Shown piece after piece: positions 1 to 9,900 of a stretch of DNA of 43,733 nucleotides; positions within the stretch are counted from its first letter, which is position 1; the number at the start of each line of letters is the position of its first letter. The position numbers were made by a program, and so were the translations under genes. The DNA comes from Propionibacteriaceae bacterium (lineage in GTDB: Bacteria; Actinomycetota; Actinomycetes; Propionibacteriales; Propionibacteriaceae). The notes below the pieces were generated by a model. It saw nothing but the letters and a program-made list of their open reading frames with translations, ran no database searches and was not told the DNA's origin. The DNA is taken from positions 1 through 43,733 of the forward strand of contig WRFP01000002.1 in assembly GCA_009778725.1 (NCBI GenBank), given 5' to 3'.

Positions 1-394
1 AGAAGGGGAATCCGGGCTCGCGAACTCTGATTCAATGGACATTAGTCTCCTCGGCACTAGAACGCTGGTTGGCAGGTGCATTCACCCTCAAGACCAACCT
101 TTCCAGTCTACTAGATCCTCCCCCAAATCGGGTATTCAGTAACCCGTTGCTCGACCCTCCCAACCCCACACCCCCGCAATATCAGCCCCCTTTCCCCCCT
201 GAGACAGCCCCACCCATTCCAGACGTGGATCCCCACAGACCCTGAGGTAGCGTGGCCCGAGTCGAATTCCAGGAATATTGGAACTTCTCCCCATCGCAGA
301 ACACTGGACTATCAATCACTGCGCTGCTGTCGACCTCACACAGGACCTTCCCCTGTGCACACATCACACACTCAAGACGGACCCTGGTAGAATC
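1..394. other. Non-coding left end, nothing recognised
   Basis: No coding region with convincing codon use or a recognisable family is visible on either strand. The stretch contains C-rich runs around 165-215. Its right edge carries the promoter of the first toxin-antitoxin operon. A short open frame on the minus strand (182-412) is low complexity and has no ribosome site. Confidence 0.5.
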
Positions 395-410
395 AGTCTT
401 ACTGTAAGAC
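388..410 (+). promoter_or_regulatory. Probable promoter -10 with palindromic operator of TA operon
   Basis: A TAGAAT hexamer at 388-393 is a good -10 candidate. It is followed directly by the palindrome GTCTTAC-T-GTAAGAC at 396-410 (7-bp perfect arms, 1-nt centre). The palindrome lies about 14 bp before the chosen antitoxin start. Ribbon-helix-helix antitoxins usually autorepress through such palindromes, so this is the likely operator (inference). Confidence 0.55.
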
Positions 411-424
411 ACATGGAGGAACTC

Positions 425-718
425 ATGTCAACGGTTATGGTCAATGCACGAGTCAGCGCAGCTGACAAGAGTGCTGCCGACCGGGTGCTCGCCGCTAATC
501 GGAGCACGTGGTCACAAGTTATCCAGTCGCTCGCCGCGTATATGACGCGCACAGGGAGCTACCCCGAGTGGCTACTCGAATCCTCGGGCGACGAAGAGCA
601 ACAACGCCGTACCGACCTCTTGATGAGCGTCGCCGGCATATCCCACTCCCCCGATTTGGCCTCTGACTCGCGTACAGCCGACATCCTCTACGAAGCGTTG
701 ACGGCTCGACATGCATGA
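425..718 (+). CDS. Ribbon-helix-helix antitoxin, RelB/DinJ-like
   Basis: A 97-residue protein whose first ~45 residues (TVMVNARVSAADK, then a helix ending in WSQVIQSLAAYM) fit a ribbon-helix-helix DNA-binding fold of the RelB/DinJ kind. The acidic, polar C-terminal half would bind and neutralise the toxin. The start at 425 is preferred because GGAGG at 415-419 lies 5 nt upstream. An in-frame ATG at 413 would place that SD inside the gene. The stop overlaps the following PIN-domain gene by 8 nt, the translational coupling typical of type II toxin-antitoxin pairs. Expression is probably autoregulated through the palindrome at 396-410. The family is assigned from pattern only; a different RHH subfamily is possible. 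Confidence 0.7.
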   Translation: MSTVMVNARVSAADKSAADRVLAANRSTWSQVIQSLAAYMTRTGSYPEWLLESSGDEEQQRRTDLLMSVAGISHSPDLASDSRTADILYEALTARHA

Positions 719-1127
719 GGTCCTCCTTGACACCAACGTCGTCCTTGATTTTCTCTCATCCGAACGCCCTAGCCACGATCTGGCTGTTTCCTTGGTCAAT
801 GACCTCCAAGCGACCGGTATCAAACTGTGCCTGGTCGCCACTTCCCTGAAAGACGTCTATTACATACTCGGGCGCTTAGATGGAGAACAAGCGGCCCGTC
901 AGGCCGTCATAGCCCTTGCTGGTTCCATGACCATTCTGCCTGTCGATGCCAGTTGCTGCCGACAAGCCCTCACCAGTACGGAGCCCGACTTTGAAGACGG
1001 CATAATCCGGGCGGCCGCCGAAATGGCCGACGTCGACTACGTCGTCACCCGCGATCGACGTGCGTTCATCGGATCCCGAGTCCCCCGGATCACACCTGCC
1101 GACCTCAAGCGCGAACTGCCACTGTGA
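711..1127 (+). CDS. PIN-domain toxin ribonuclease, VapC-like
   Basis: A 138-residue PIN-domain protein. The N-terminal motif VLLDTNVVLDFL supplies the first acidic residues. A central segment FEDGIIRAAAE and the C-terminal DYVVTRDRRAF give the remaining acidic cluster expected to bind Mg/Mn in PIN nucleases. The length is normal for the family. PIN toxins cleave RNA, often tRNA or rRNA, when released from their antitoxin. ATG 711 sits inside the end of the antitoxin gene, so translation is coupled. The gene converges with the DUF4143 ATPase, with only 30 bp between the stops. The RNA target cannot be predicted from sequence. Confidence 0.85.
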   Translation: MHEVLLDTNVVLDFLSSERPSHDLAVSLVNDLQATGIKLCLVATSLKDVYYILGRLDGEQAARQAVIALAGSMTILPVDASCCRQALTSTEPDFEDGIIRAAAEMADVDYVVTRDRRAFIGSRVPRITPADLKRELPL

Positions 1128-1157
1128 CCAAGCCGAGAGGTTGCATCACCTGACGCG

Positions 1158-2435
1158 TCATGGCCCGAGCAGGGCCAGGGGAACAACGGCGATCCCATCA
1201 GTACGGCGGTAAGCGTACTCTCCTGTTGTGATGACCACACCCGGAAGATACGACTCTCCAAGGTTCTTCTTGAGCCAGAGGATATGGCGTACGTCCTTGT
1301 CGGTCACCGATTGGGAGAGCTTGACTTCAACAGGCAGGATCTTCCCATCCTCTGTTTGAAGGATCATGTCTACTTCATGCTCTCCTCGATGGGTCCGCAT
1401 GTGAAAGACGCTCGCATCGCTCGCCTGTGCGTACACACGGACACACAAGACCGACAGATGCTCAAACAGAGCCCCCAATAAAGTGGCGTCTCCCAAAGTG
1501 GTTTCTCGGCTCCCCTGATCTCCTTGGAGCAATTGGTGTTCACTCACATTCAGCAGCCGACAGGCCAGAGCAGGGTCCGCAAGAAAGTGCTTTGGTGCCT
1601 GCCCCAAGCTCTGCAACCTGGTCCCCGTTGGCCGCCACGGCTCCAGCAAGTCGAGCATCCACAACTGGGACAGAGCATCCCGGTAGGCCATGGTCGTCGT
1701 CTTCGCCGGTTTGTCTGTCTCCCCGGGCGTACTGGCGTCCAGGATGGCGGAATAACTGGCAGTGGAGGCTGTCGCCGCAGCGTACGCGGCCAACCATGCC
1801 CGAAGAACTGCCGGTTTGCGCACGGGATATCCCTGTTCCGGGAATTCGCGCTGGACAAGATCGTCGAGGTAGGAATCTAAGAGCATTCGACGTATCATGT
1901 CGGGTTCAGTACGGATGCCAGGAAACCCCGACGCCACGATCTCATGGGTGTAGTCCGCAAGACGCACATCTGTGTGTCCGCCAACCGAATCCTGTCCTGT
2001 AAGCACTTCCTTCACGCTGACCGTAGGGTGACCCACTCCACGTTCAGCCAGCGTCATGGGCCGCATCCGCATCCGGATTATCCGACCTGCCCCAGAATGG
2101 ACACTCACGCCCTTGGGAACAGTCGCGCTGCCCGTCAACAGAAAACGCCCCGGAGGTGCCCCATCATCAACAGCCCGGCGTACCAAATCCCAGGATTCAG
2201 GCACCCGAGGCCACTCATCTACCAACAACGGCCCCGGCAAACTCCTGAGCAGAGCGGGATCAGCCCCCAACCGTTCCCGATTCGCTGTCAGATCCAGACG
2301 AAGCGTACTCGCAGCACGCCGACGCGCCGTCTCGGTTTTTCCCACGGCTTTGGCCCCATATAATTCAATAGCCGGTAGCAAGGGTTGATAAGTGTCCAAA
2401 ACAGCATCCAGTACGCGCAGTGAGTAGTCATCCAC
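1158..2435 (-). CDS. AAA+ ATPase with DUF4143-type C-terminus
   Basis: A 425-residue predicted ATPase. The Walker A motif GAKAVGKT is near residue 28 and the Walker B motif LLVDEW near residue 70, followed by a sensor-like FLLTGSA. The C-terminal third (HRGEHEVDMIL ... LPVEVKLSQ) matches the DUF4143 end domain, which has the E-x-D...E-x-K layout of a nuclease-like fold. The cellular role of this family is not established; in actinobacteria its members often lie near TA genes. The start is GTG at 2435. A TACAGT hexamer lies just 6 nt upstream with no good Shine-Dalgarno, suggesting a leaderless transcript. The gene is preceded by three phased repeats (2441-2503). Confidence 0.85.
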   Translation of the reverse strand: MDDYSLRVLDAVLDTYQPLLPAIELYGAKAVGKTETARRRAASTLRLDLTANRERLGADPALLRSLPGPLLVDEWPRVPESWDLVRRAVDDGAPPGRFLLTGSATVPKGVSVHSGAGRIIRMRMRPMTLAERGVGHPTVSVKEVLTGQDSVGGHTDVRLADYTHEIVASGFPGIRTEPDMIRRMLLDSYLDDLVQREFPEQGYPVRKPAVLRAWLAAYAAATASTASYSAILDASTPGETDKPAKTTTMAYRDALSQLWMLDLLEPWRPTGTRLQSLGQAPKHFLADPALACRLLNVSEHQLLQGDQGSRETTLGDATLLGALFEHLSVLCVRVYAQASDASVFHMRTHRGEHEVDMILQTEDGKILPVEVKLSQSVTDKDVRHILWLKKNLGESYLPGVVITTGEYAYRRTDGIAVVPLALLGP

Positions 2436-2440
2436 AGTCC

Positions 2441-2503
2441 TACTGTACCATTTTGAGACCCCTTACCATACCATTTTGTGACGATCTACTATACCATTTT
2501 GAG
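2441..2503 (-). promoter_or_regulatory. Three 17-bp direct repeats at exact 23-bp spacing upstream of the ATPase
   Basis: On the plus strand the copies begin at 2441, 2464 and 2487. They read TACTGTACCATTTTGAG, TACCATACCATTTTGTG and TACTATACCATTTTGAG. Read on the ATPase strand, each contains CAAAATGGTA followed by a -10-like hexamer (TACAGT, TATGGT or TATAGT). The copy nearest the gene puts TACAGT 6 nt before the GTG. The exact period, close to two helical turns, suggests repeated binding of one regulator on one face of the DNA. Confidence 0.7.
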
Positions 2504-2586
2504 GAATACTACTCAGAATATTCCATTCATACTGTTGACAACCTTGTCCCTAACCCTGTACGACAAAACGTCAGAAGGAGGTCCTC

Positions 2587-2857
2587 ATGTCGACAACAAG
2601 GGTTACCCGCTCAAGTCACTACAGCCGAAATTCTGCGACAAAACTGGTTGACCTGTGATGACCAGCACCCCCATCCCAGAACTGAGGAAGCGCCAGGCCA
2701 TTCTTCCCGATCGATCAGGTGGCACCAGTTGATAGCAGGTGGAAGACTAGTTCCCCCAACCAGAGATCCGGCGACCCTACCACCACCGCTTCCAGAAGAC
2801 CCTGAACGGCCCACCCTCAGCAAACTACTCGATCAGATGAGAGATGACGAACGCTGA
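2587..2857 (+). pseudogene. Frameshifted Phd/YefM-type antitoxin remnant
   Basis: A strong ribosome site (AGAAGGAGG, 2573-2581) precedes ATG 2587. The reading frame there is only 23 codons (it contains SRNSATKLVDL, like the start of Phd antitoxins) and stops at 2656-2658. The C-terminal part continues in another frame up to 2857: LIAGGRLVPP, then PLPEDPERPTLSKLLDQMRD. That end closely matches the C-terminus of the intact antitoxin at 10950-11228 (PLPADPERPALSEVLQQMRD). At least one frameshift therefore separates the two halves. No toxin gene follows. A TTGACA at 2535-2540 may be a relic -35 element. Confidence 0.65.
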
Positions 2858-2950
2858 TCAACTCTCGCTTGCGCGGGAAGGGCTTCTCAGCTTGGACCCT
2901 GTGCCAGTTCCACCTTGCGACGTGGCCGGGTCGGCAACCTTGATGTCGGC

Positions 2951-3196
2951 TCAAGCAGCAAGGCCAACCTTCTCCTGAACCCATGACTCAATCAAGTTCT
3001 GGACTGGTGTCCCGGTTCGACCAGACTCACGCTCAAGCGCGTCATACACAGGAATGGGCAAATCCACGACAACACTTCGCGCTTTTTGTCCAGGGTGTTC
3101 GACGTGGTCAGTGTCGAAGTAGTGGAGGACATCTTTGTCACCGTCATCGAAGAGTTTGTCAAGCTCCTCGCTATCAGTCCATGCCTTGTCTTGCAT
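2951..3196 (-). CDS. BrnA-like (CopG/RHH) antitoxin
   Basis: An 81-residue acidic protein. Its C-terminal half (VVVDLPIPVYDALERESG, then PVQNLIESWVQEKV) matches the BrnA pattern of a beta strand, the phrase D-P-x-x-x-x-x-L-x-x-E and a final helix containing I-x-x-W. BrnA is the antitoxin and autorepressor of the BrnT ribonuclease toxin. The start overlaps the end of the brnT 3' fragment by 23 nt, the normal brnT-brnA arrangement. Because the toxin gene is broken (see 3174 and 10423), this is now an orphan antitoxin. It may still bind DNA or protect against other BrnT toxins. Confidence 0.7.
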   Translation of the reverse strand: MQDKAWTDSEELDKLFDDGDKDVLHYFDTDHVEHPGQKARSVVVDLPIPVYDALERESGRTGTPVQNLIESWVQEKVGLAA

Positions 3197-3283
3197 ATTG
3201 TGCTGCCTCCTCCTTCCGTGAACGCCTGACGGAGATGATTCTCATACTGTCATCGCGCATTGCAACCTCTGGGGCTGTAAACG
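3174..3283 (-). pseudogene. brnT toxin, 3' fragment
   Basis: The minus-strand frame ending at 3174 reads AMRDDSMRIISVRRSRKEEA and ends with QGMD. IRIISVRRSR-type sequence is the conserved C-terminus of BrnT RNase toxins. Upstream of about 3283 the homology stops. The frame then runs into the GC-rich foreign block. The missing N-terminal part is found on the same strand at 10423-10605, more than 7 kb away. Together the two pieces give about 90 residues, the usual BrnT length. Confidence 0.7.
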
Positions 3284-3304
3284 TACCTACGTGTCGTGAG
3301 AGAC

Positions 3305-3466
3305 ATGGAGGTGGCGGCGATGGCCAGGGTTCTGGTGGCGATGGCGAACAAGTCGTCCGCTGATACGGCACGGCGGGTGGCGCGGGCGTCGAAGCAGCAG
3401 GCGTTGGAAGGCAAGAGGCATGGCGGCAACGAGCCGACGCCGCGCGAGGCGAGTTCGCCCACATAA
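3305..3466 (+). pseudogene. Serine recombinase fragment
   Basis: The frame reads MARVLVAMANKSSADTARRV, then a helix ending in LEGKRHGG. This is the pattern of the long central helix and the following G-rich turn of large serine recombinases (family knowledge: ...AMANKESEDKSRR...GG.RP.GY). The catalytic N-terminus and the zinc-ribbon/coiled C-terminus are absent, and the frame ends at 3464-3466. It lies just inside the left edge of the block that interrupts brnT. It may be a relic of the element that brought the block in. Confidence 0.55.
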
Positions 3467-3721
3467 CCGGCCTGTCGCTGACCGACGCGGTCCGACTGAT
3501 CGAACAGAACAAGGCCGCCCGCGCGAAACAACAGGCGAGAAAAGGAATCCTTCGGCCCGCCCCGGCACTATCGCCGCGCTCGCAGCCCCCGAGGAGCGCC
3601 CAGCAGCGCGGCCCCGACATCGGCCTATGACCCACGCTCCGCAGACCAGCAGTCGCGTTCCGAAGACCAGCCGTCACAAAGCCGCGAGTCCACCACCGAG
3701 TTCGACCCTGTCAAGCGGTAG
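3440..3721 (+). other. Degenerate coding remnants of uncertain origin
   Basis: Two plus-strand frames look like decayed coding sequence. One contains EFAHITGLSLTDAVRLIEQN and stops at 3628-3630. The other contains AYDPRSADQQSRSEDQ and stops at 3719-3721. Neither has a start, and I do not recognise a family with certainty. The high GC and charged, low-complexity tail would suit the end of a plasmid or element-borne protein. Together with the recombinase fragment they mark a scar region. Confidence 0.3.
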
Positions 3722-3892
3722 CCGACGTACACATTGCCTGTCGTGTCCACCGCGAGACTGTTGGGCCAGGTAAGCGGACTGCTCGCCGCCAACTCGTGTA
3801 TGCTTTTCTGAATCGAATGAGAAGGCGCGATTCCGGACAACGGCGGTTCGGGTAGGTTCACCAGTACCGGGCCGCAGGCGTTGCTGGCGTGT
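3715..3892 (-). pseudogene. Fragment of an NHL/beta-propeller secreted protein
   Basis: A minus-strand frame reads LTWPNSLAVDTTGNVYVGYR. This is one blade of an NHL/SBBP-like beta-propeller (pattern P.g.AvD..GNvYV). It is preceded by a proline-rich stretch containing NLPEPPLSGIAPSH. There is no start and the frame runs into the 5' end of the giant gene. It is best read as a truncated remnant left beside the insertion edge. Confidence 0.4.
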
Positions 3893-3928
3893 TTAGTTGC
3901 CTTCTTGGCACCGAAGGCGGCGAATGGC

Positions 3929-6900
3929 ATGACAAAGGTCAACATGGTTACCAGAATGTTCGGCGTACTCGCGATGGTGTTGGGATTGGTCATAGGGGGC
4001 GCGCTGGTGGCCATCATGCCCGCAACGCCAGCTAAGGCCGACCCCGGCCCGCTGGCCACCTACTCGTTCACCAGCCCGGGCTGGGCCACTTTCGGCATCG
4101 CGCTGCCGTCGGGCGAGGCGCGCGATGGCCTGCAGGTGGGTTCTCTGGCGACCCAGACCGATGTCAAGAACCGTTGGCCCGACGGCTCGATCCGCTATGC
4201 CATTCTGACGACGCATGTCACGACGACGGGCAGTTACGCCATCACGGCCGCGACGGCGGCGACGGGCAGTTTCACGCCGGTGGTGCCCCGGGCCACCTTG
4301 ACGCTCAACGTCGAGACAGCCGGCTTCGGCTCACCGGTGGTGGCCTACACCTCCGACGTGCCTGCGACACCGTCCAGCGATCTGTGGCTGAACGGTCCAC
4401 TGGTCAAGGAGTGGCGGGTCCTCACCGCGCCGCAGGCTGATGGCGTCGATCACCCCTTTCTGACGAACATCTGGGATGTCCGCGTATATGACGACGGCAC
4501 CGGCACCGTCGATGCGACGGTGGAGAATGTGCGGGACGTGCCCGAGGCCGACGGCGTGGTCTACGGGGTTGACATCAGCGTCAACGGCGCGCCGGTTTAC
4601 CACCACGACGCCAGCAAGCCCGGCCCGAACCCACTGTCGGGCGACTGGAGCTACACGAGCGCAGACCACGGCCAAGTCCCGGGCAACTGGATTCGCCTGA
4701 CATCTGGACCGAACGCCGGGCAAGTGGCCCTGGTGGAAAACGTGTGGACGGATGGCTTTGAGACTATCCCGCCATTTGACACATCGGCACAAACCGACGC
4801 GACCTGGGAAACGGTGCTGTACCACCAATACGGCAGCCGGTGGCATCGGCTCTTTGGTACGCAGGGTTTCGTCGCGGCAGATGTGGTGACCGATTTCGCG
4901 CCCTTCGTCGCGGCCGGCGCCGTGCCACAGTACCTTGACACTGTTCCGGCGACCACCCATTCGGCTGTCAACACCGATCAGTGGCAGTCCTTCGACCTCA
5001 TGGGCTATGGCGTCATCTTCACCTACGCTTGGGCACCCGGCGCGCGTCCCGACATGTATCTGTACCCGGAATGGGCGGCCCGCTACATGGTGCATGGCAC
5101 AAAGGACCTGCGAGCCGAGGTTTTGGCATATGGCGACATCTCTGGCAACTTCGCCAGTTCTTACACCAAGTCAGATCCCGCACAGATCGTCACCCTGGAT
5201 GAGAAACCCAACTACTGGCTCGACGCTCGCGCAGGATCGGGAGACAAGCCGTCAAACAACATGCAGGGTAGTCGGAACAGAACGAACAACTCCCACAAGT
5301 CATCCCTGGCGTACATTCCCTACCTGGTGACCGGTGACCGTTACTACAACGACCAAATGATGTTCGATGCCAACTGGGCCATCAACAACACGTGGCCCGG
5401 AGCCACCCCGGCGCGCGGCTCCGAGGGCATGTTGTGGGGGGACGCTCCCCGCGGTTTCGCCTGGGGCTTACGAGACGTCATCGACGCCGCCTTCTATCTG
5501 CCAGACACCCATCCTTACAAGGCCTACTTCACAAAAGTGATGGACAACAATCTGGCCGGCATGGACGAATATGTCGGACAGCTCCAAAACCCGCTGCAGT
5601 TCTATCACGTTCCGGTTGGCAACGTCGACGGGAATCCAGCGGTGGACCCATGGCAGTTGACCTATTTGGCCTGGGTGTTTGACCATGCCATTGCGCAGAA
5701 CGACAGCCCAGCAGGAACCGCCGCAGTGCATAACCTGCTGAACTCCGTCATGGGGGCATTCACCAACGCCCCAAGTTTTCTGCCGGAGTATGCCGCCTCG
5801 TATCACCTCCTGATTGGCACGGGCGACGGGTCGGGCCAGCCCCTTGCCTACTACACGAGCTGGGCCGAGCTTTTCGACGCCAACTTCAAGGACTCCTCGG
5901 GCGCCATCACTGTGGACCCACCGCCGTGGGTGGGTTACTACGGCCCCGAGATGCGGGTCGCCTCGATTCTGGGGAAGAAGTACGGCATACCCGGTGCCGA
6001 AGACGCCTACAACTTCACCATGGCGCAGGACGATCTAGCGCGCGGAGGCCACGTCGGTCTCTTCATGGAGAGCCTCAACGAGCGCTCGGCCTTCGCGATT
6101 GCCGACTACACGCTGGAGCCGACGGACAAACCGGCGACTGTGACGCTGTCGGTCGACTCCAATGGCACGAATGTCCACACTGTGGTCTTGAACTGGGTGG
6201 CGCCCATCGCAAACGGGACCACCAGCGACGGGCGGGCGGCTTCCTATGATGTGCGATACTCCACCAGTCCGATCACGGAGGCGACCTTCGATTCTTCCGC
6301 GCAGGTCGACATGACGATCGCGCCGCAATCGGCCGGGAATGCGGAGGTCCTCTACGTCAATGCCCTGGAAACCGGCAAGACGTATTACTTCGCCGAGAAG
6401 TCAATCAACGCCGACGGCGTAGCGTCCGAGATGTCGAACGTGGTCAGTGCCACAGCGGCGGCTCAACCGGGTGTCGTGCAGCAGGTTCTCGTGTCGTCCA
6501 TGGCCGAGTTGCAGGACGCCATCAACGCCGCCCCGCCCCAGGGCGTCGTCATCACGGTCAAGGCGGGCGATTACACCCTTGACAACACGATCATCGTCCA
6601 GTCCAAGAACAGCATCACCATCCAGGGCGCGACCGATAACCCCGCCGACACGGTCATCCGGGGCGATGGCATGAACGGTGGCATCCTGCACAACGTCTAC
6701 GTCAACGGTTCCAGCTATCTGACCGTCAAGAACCTGACGCTGCGCGACTCGTATTATCACGGCATTCAGGTGAACAACGGCTCGCAGTACTTCCACGCCG
6801 ACAACCTGGAACTGTGGGACAACGGCGAGTCGGCCTTCAAGATCACGGCCGGCGAGTGGGGGGTCGAGGGGACGGATCAGTATTCCGACTATGGACTGAT

Positions 6901-9900
6901 CGAGAACTGTCATTTTGGTTTCACCTCCGCCGGGGCACGCGATGTCATCGAGGGCATCGACGGCGTGGCGGCCAAGGGTTGGGTGGTGCGGAACAATGTG
7001 GCCGAGAACGTCCGGCAGACCAACGGTTCGATCGCCTACGCCATGTATTTCAAGGGCAACTCGATCGATTCGGTGTTCGTGAACAACACCGTCATCAACT
7101 CCGATGTCGGCATTTCGTTCGGCGACGGTTCGACCGGCTATCAGTGGTTCCGTTACGGCGACACGTCTTTCGAGCACCGGGGTGGGTTGATCGCCAATAA
7201 TGTCATCAAGTCGACCGCGTTGGACACCGGCTTGGTGTTGCGCAGCGCTACCGGTTTCAAGGTTTACAACAATACGGTGTGGAATGGCGACGCCTACACT
7301 GCCAATAGCATCAGCCTGCGGGTTTCCGACACCCAGCCGCCGGCCGGCTGGGCCACGCCCCAGCCGACGCAAAACGGCGAGATCGTCAACAACATCTTCC
7401 GGTTCGCCATCGAGCCCGATTACGGCACGGCGAATCAGCAATTGAGCGACACCATCGTCAAGGAAAACAACCTGGCTGGCGGGCAATCCCTGTCCACGGC
7501 GCTCGACCCGGCCCTCTTCGTCGACGCGGCCAATGGCGATTTTCACTTGGCCGACGGTGCCACTCAGGCAATTGGTCATGGCACCAATCTCTACGCCGAC
7601 GTGCCCACCGATTTCGACGGCAACTCCCGTCCTGCCACCGGGGCCTTCGACATCGGCGCCTACCAGAAGTCGGCGGCTACTGGGTCCAGCCAAATCCATG
7701 TGCGCAACCAGCAGGAGCTCCTGGATGCGGTTGCCGCAGCTCACAGTGCCGGCGAGCCAACCGAGATCATCTTCGACAACGACATTCCGGTGGACCAGAC
7801 TATCGTCATCCCATCGGGCACGACAGCCACATTCACCAGCTCCTACAACCTGGAGATGACCGCCAATGCCGCTGCGATCGGCGTCGATCACGGCGCCAGC
7901 CTGACCATCGACGGCATCGCCGTCACCGCCGCCGACGGTGCCACCGACACCGGGATTGTCGTCGACGGCGATTTGGTATTGGCCGCTGGTTCGATCACCG
8001 GTCACAGCGCCACCCAAGACGGCTTCGGTGGCGGTGTGACCGTCAACGACACGGGTACGTTCACTGTGACCGGCGGCACGATTTCCAACAACACCGCGAG
8101 CCTCAACGGTGGTGGTGTCATGAACAATGGCACCCTGACCATATCGGCCTGCGATGCCATCTCTGGCAACAGGGCCGCCAATAATGGTGGCGGTGTCTAC
8201 AATGGGGGCGCCGATGCCACTTTCACCATGGACGACTGCACGATCTCGAACAACACGGCTGCCCAGAGCGGCGGCGGGGTGTACAGCACCGACTACGCCA
8301 GCTTCGCCATGACCGGCGGTGAGATCTCCGGCAACACCGCCAACGTTGACGGTGGCGGTGTTTGGAGCTCGCACAGCCTAACCATGTCGGGCGGGGTCAT
8401 CACAGGCAATACCTCGCCCAACGGCGGCGGCATCTTCGTCACCGCAGATACGGGCAACAGCGTCGTCATCGGCGGCACGGCCCAAGTGACCGGCAACACC
8501 TTCGTCTCCGGCCCGGCCAACAACATCACCTTGCCGGCCGGCGTCTACATCAGCGTCGGCGACGGCGCCAACGGCGCCGCCATGCCCACAACGATGCTGG
8601 CCGGCGTCACCAAGGCAACGGACAACGGCGTGATCGTCGCATCGGGGGCCAGCGCGGGCGACACGGCTTTCTTCACCGCCGACGCTCCAGAACTGTCGGT
8701 GCTCTACGACAACGGGCAGATCAGGCTGGGGGTCCCGACCGCGTTGGAGTCGATCACGGTGACCACACGGCCGGCGAAGACCGCCTACACGGTTGGTGAT
8801 TCGCTCGACCTTACCGGTCTGGTTGTGACCGCAACCTATTCGGATGACACGACAGCCGATGTGACCGCTGATGTGACGACGAGTCCGGCCGGTGGCGCTG
8901 ATCTGGCAACCGTCGGTTCGCAAACGGTGACCGTGACCTACGTGGATGGTGCTGTGACGAAGACGGCCGCGTTCGAGGTCACGGTGGCCGCGCCGCCGGT
9001 CGCGCTGACGTCCATCGCGGTGACGACGCCGCCGAGCACGTCCACGTACAGCGAGGGTGAGGCGCTGAGCCTCTCTGGGCTGGTGTTGATGGCCACGTTC
9101 AGCGACGGATCGACAGCCGATGTGACGCAGGACGTGACGACCAGCCCGGCCGATGGTGCGGTGTTAGCGAGTGTCGGCACGCAGACGGTGACGGTGTCGT
9201 ACGAGCGTGACGGGGTGACGAAGACGGCGACGTTTCAGGTCAGCGTGACCGCTGCGCCAGTGGTGGTGGCGTCGATCAGTGTGTCGCCGTCACCGTTGGC
9301 GTTGCTGGTGGGCGGCACGGGCCAGGCCACAGCGATGGTTGGCCCGTCGGATGCGGCCGACAAGTCGGTGACGTGGTCGTCGAGTGACCCGTCGGTGGCC
9401 GGCGTGGACGCGTCCGGGAAAGTGACCGGGGTTGGTACGGGCACCGCGACGATCACCGCGACCGCGAACGACGGTTCCGGGGTGTCGGGTTCCACCAGTG
9501 TGACGGTGACCGCTGCGCCGGTGACAGTGGCGTCAGGCACGTTGTGGATATCGGCCCTGATAGCGACCATAGGCGACCCGGTGCCAATGATCGGAACGGT
9601 CGTTGATGAGAACGGTGTCCCGCTCGTTGGCGAGCTCGTCACGCTTTCTGTCAGCGGTTCGGCGACCATTTCCGCGCCGACGGGCGTCGTGCGCGCGGAT
9701 CGGAAGTCGGTCACGGTTCCTACCGGGGCCAACGGTGTCGCGCAGGCTACAGTGACGGATGCGACCGTGGAAACGGTCACAGTGACTGCTGCCTTACGTG
9801 ACGGCCGTTCGCTGACCGGGTCGCCGACCAGAATCGATTTCCTGCCCAAGCAGGGTCCCACAGTTCTCCCGCCACCAGTCATCGCGACACCAGCAGATGG

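Noticed and set aside
1161-1177. TGGCCC/GGGCCA hairpin as a terminator between the PIN toxin and the ATPase
   Set aside because: It lies within the last codons of the ATPase, with a 6-bp stem and no U-run; too weak to call.
2441-2503. CRISPR-like reading of the three phased repeats
   Set aside because: Only three 17-bp units with 6-bp gaps, no spacers of usual length and no cas genes; they fit an operator.
6401-8374. 657-codon open frame on the minus strand inside the giant gene
   Set aside because: A shadow of GC-rich, repetitive coding sequence on the plus strand; no family signal or plausible start.
8020-8420. Possible DNA tandem repeat in the GGTGGCGGTGTC-rich part of the giant gene
   Set aside because: Copies are imperfect and irregularly spaced at DNA level; better explained as protein-level beta-helix rungs.
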